From CAYXZP01 sp964469485 (GTDB lineage Bacteria > Desulfobacterota > Binatia > UBA1149 > CAYXZP01): 14,774 bases of DNA. The notes beneath the pieces are model-generated. The model saw only the letters and a list, made by a program, of their open reading frames with translations, was not told the DNA's origin and did not search any database. How positions within the stretch are numbered: position 1 is the stretch's first letter; the number at the start of each line of letters is the position of its first letter. This document shows positions 13,176-14,774 of the stretch, one piece after another. The position numbers and the translations under genes are program-made. The stretch is taken from the NCBI GenBank assembly GCA_964469485.1, contig CAYXZP010000059.1:1-14774 (forward strand), given 5' to 3'.

Positions 13176-13945
13176 TGCACGCGAGAAGCAGTCACGGCTT
13201 TACCCTGGTCGAGCTCATGGTCGCTATGACGATTATGTCGCTCATCGCCGCGTCCATGTACGGTGTCGTTTCATTGGGCGCCCGTGCCGCCGACACCGGT
13301 GAACGGCGGACGGAACAATCACGCCGCATGCGTGTCGCGACCGGGGTCGTGGTCCGTCAACTGCGCTCGGCTGTCCCTTTGTTGGTGCGGCTCGGCGAGG
13401 ATGAGAAGGATACCCCCGAACCCTGGTTCTGGGGCGACGCGGAGCGGGTCGACTTCGTCACATCCTCTCCCCAGCGGCCCGACTCGAGCGGGCTGGCCCT
13501 GATCAGCTACTGGTATGAGGACGGCATGATGATGATGTCCGAGATGCCGTTGTTCGCCGCCGGTTTCGAGGACCCCTTCGGTGCCGGGGCCGACGAGCTG
13601 ACCACAACCGTTCCTCTGCTCTACGATGTGGCGTCGGTTGAGTTCGGTTACCGGCGCACACCGTACCAGAACGACGACTGGGCGGACCACTGGGACGCGG
13701 GAGAGAAGAACTCGCTTCCCCGCTCGGTGCGGGTGGAGGTGAAGCCCGACACCGAGGACGGGCCCAGCTGGCAGCATCAAGTCCCGTTGTTCGTGGCCGT
13801 CTTCAACGAATTGAGCGGGGAGGATGATTTTCGCCGCCGGCGTGGAGCCAAAGCCACCAAGATAAAGCGCGAACAACGCGAGGAGGAAGCGGACGAGGAA
13901 GACGACGAGGACTTTGACGGGGAGGATGATGATTTCGACGACTGA
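13175..13945 (+). CDS. gspJ: Type II secretion minor pseudopilin GspJ with long acidic tail
   Basis: GspJ is a minor pseudopilin of the tip complex. The 256-residue product is longer than the usual 195-220. The leader MHARSSHG is cut after Gly8, then FTLVELMVAMTIMSLIAASM (9-28) with Glu13 at mature +5. The core runs to about residue 215 and keeps family features such as RRMRVATGVVVRQLRSAVP (50-68), WFWGDAERVDFVTSSP (84-99), and VASVEFGYR (152-160). After VAVFNELSGEDD comes a basic patch (RRRRGAKATKIKR, 220-232) and then a tail (236-256) with 17 acidic residues in 21. This tail is an unusual extension and overlaps the start region of gspK. ATG 13175 overlaps the gspI stop; the open frame back to 13109 is shadow. 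Four Met in a row (118-121) are unusual but harmless-looking. Confidence 0.94.
   Translation: MHARSSHGFTLVELMVAMTIMSLIAASMYGVVSLGARAADTGERRTEQSRRMRVATGVVVRQLRSAVPLLVRLGEDEKDTPEPWFWGDAERVDFVTSSPQRPDSSGLALISYWYEDGMMMMSEMPLFAAGFEDPFGAGADELTTTVPLLYDVASVEFGYRRTPYQNDDWADHWDAGEKNSLPRSVRVEVKPDTEDGPSWQHQVPLFVAVFNELSGEDDFRRRRGAKATKIKREQREEEADEEDDEDFDGEDDDFDD
13919..13925 (+). promoter_or_regulatory. Ribosome binding site of gspK embedded in the gspJ acidic tail
   Basis: GGGGAGG sits in the codons for the Gly-Glu-Asp part of the gspJ tail. It is followed directly by ATG 13926 and, 3 bases on, by ATG 13929. Only 13929 leaves a plausible, though short, spacing, so it is preferred as gspK start. The acidic tail of gspJ and the ribosome site of gspK use the same bases. 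Confidence 0.6.
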
Positions 13946-14774
13946 AAGGTCCGAAGCGGGCGTCGCGCTTGTTCTCGTTCTGCTGACCTTCGCCGTTATC
14001 GGCGTTCTGGCCGGCGAGTTTGCCCGTGCGATGCGTGAGGACGCCAGCAGCACGCGCAACTTCAAGGAGGAGACGATCGCCCACTACGTGGCCTTTGCCG
14101 GAATCAACGAGGCGATACTGGCCGTGCTATCCAGGCGTGCCCAGGGTGGCAGGCGGCCCGATCTCCGGCCCGCCGAAGAACCCCTGCGCGGCCCGGTCGA
14201 TGCTCTTCTCGATGCCGACGGAGCGTGGATCGATGCCCGCTTCAACGGCCGCCCTTATGAGCTCAGGGCCACCGACGAAGGCGGCCGTATCTCGCTCAAC
14301 GGCGCCGACCAACTCTCGCTGCGGGAGGTCATGCTCAACCTCGGGCATGCCGACGACGAAGCGGACGTGGTAACGGACTCGATCCTTGATTGGCGGGATG
14401 ACGACGACCTGCACCGCATCAACGGTGCCGAGAGCGACCACTACGAGAGCTTGCCGCGTCCTTACCGGGCCAAGAACGCGGATTTTGACGCGCTCGAGGA
14501 ACTGTTGCTGGTGCGTGGGGTCACGCGCGAGATATTCTACGGCAGCGGGGGCCGTGCCGGTCTCAAGGACGTTTTTTCGGTGTTCAACGTCACCCCCGGG
14601 GTCAACCTCAAGTCGGTTTCGGCCCCCACGCTGGGCGCGCTGTCGGGTCTGGGCAGCGAGCAGGTCGGTGACATAGTGTCCCGTCGCTCGGAGCTCGGAC
14701 ACGACACCGGGGAGGAGATCCGCGCGGCGATCGAGGCCAGCGGGGTCGAAGCGCGCACCGGTACGCCGGTGGTG
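13929..14774 (+). CDS. gspK: Type II secretion tip pseudopilin GspK, 5' part (3' end outside window)
   Basis: GspK caps the pseudopilus tip. The first 282 residues are present and the frame is open to the window end; full-length members are usually about 300-350. The leader MISTTERSEAG is cut after Gly11, giving VALVLVLLTFAVIGVLAGEF (12-31), and as in other GspK proteins the mature +5 residue is not Glu. Further landmarks are YELRATDEGGRISLNGADQL, then DWRDDDDLHRINGAESDHYE and SLPRPYRAKNADFDALEELL, which match the classic GspK 'W.D.D....GAE..YY..L..PY...N..f..L.EL' region. FNVTPGVNLKSVSAPTLGAL is the late conserved helix-turn segment. ATG 13929 (or 13926) follows GGGGAGG and overlaps gspJ by 17 bases. 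gspL, gspM and possibly gspN probably lie further downstream, outside the window. Confidence 0.96.
   Translation, partial: MISTTERSEAGVALVLVLLTFAVIGVLAGEFARAMREDASSTRNFKEETIAHYVAFAGINEAILAVLSRRAQGGRRPDLRPAEEPLRGPVDALLDADGAWIDARFNGRPYELRATDEGGRISLNGADQLSLREVMLNLGHADDEADVVTDSILDWRDDDDLHRINGAESDHYESLPRPYRAKNADFDALEELLLVRGVTREIFYGSGGRAGLKDVFSVFNVTPGVNLKSVSAPTLGALSGLGSEQVGDIVSRRSELGHDTGEEIRAAIEASGVEARTGTPVV

Overview
The window is a high-GC (roughly two-thirds G+C by eye) stretch of bacterial DNA carrying twelve protein genes, all on the + strand. The largest gap between genes is about 20 bases. A Wzm/Wzt-type polysaccharide exporter and type II secretion (T2SS) pseudopilin genes point to a Gram-negative, outer-membrane bacterium. 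The mix of a GC-rich genome, GTG/TTG starts, an AlkP-superfamily phosphohydrolase beside a TPR membrane protein, and a partial gsp operon resembles deltaproteobacterial-type lineages (Myxococcota, Desulfobacterota and relatives) or uncultured relatives. That placement is inference. The isoleucine codon ATA is used freely, which is unusual for such GC-rich DNA.

Region 1 (1-10616) is a surface-polysaccharide locus. In order it holds the 3' part of a family 2 glycosyltransferase, an ABC-2 permease (Wzm/KpsM type), its ATPase (Wzt/KpsT type, without a C-terminal glycan-binding extension), a second family 2 glycosyltransferase, a GT-B glycosyltransferase, and an AlkP-superfamily phosphohydrolase/transferase. 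It ends with a 1077-residue protein that joins a multipass membrane half to a soluble half with a beta-sandwich-like region and C-terminal TPRs, then a GT4 glycosyltransferase. The likely joint task is to build a glycan on a lipid carrier in the cytoplasm, modify it, and export it by the ABC transporter.

Region 2 (10618-14774) is a T2SS inner-membrane and pseudopilus operon: gspF, gspG (major pseudopilin), gspH, gspI, gspJ, and the 5' part of gspK, which runs off the window end. gspC, gspD and gspE do not precede gspF, so they must lie elsewhere.

Stop/start overlaps (ATGA, GTGA, TTGA, TGATG) and spacings of 1-4 bases suggest translational coupling through most of both regions. No terminator or convincing promoter separates the two, so the polysaccharide and secretion genes may be co-transcribed. 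No RNA genes, insertion sequences, CRISPR arrays, attachment sites or origins were seen. The only clear repeat is a 15-base triple tandem repeat inside the TPR membrane-protein gene.
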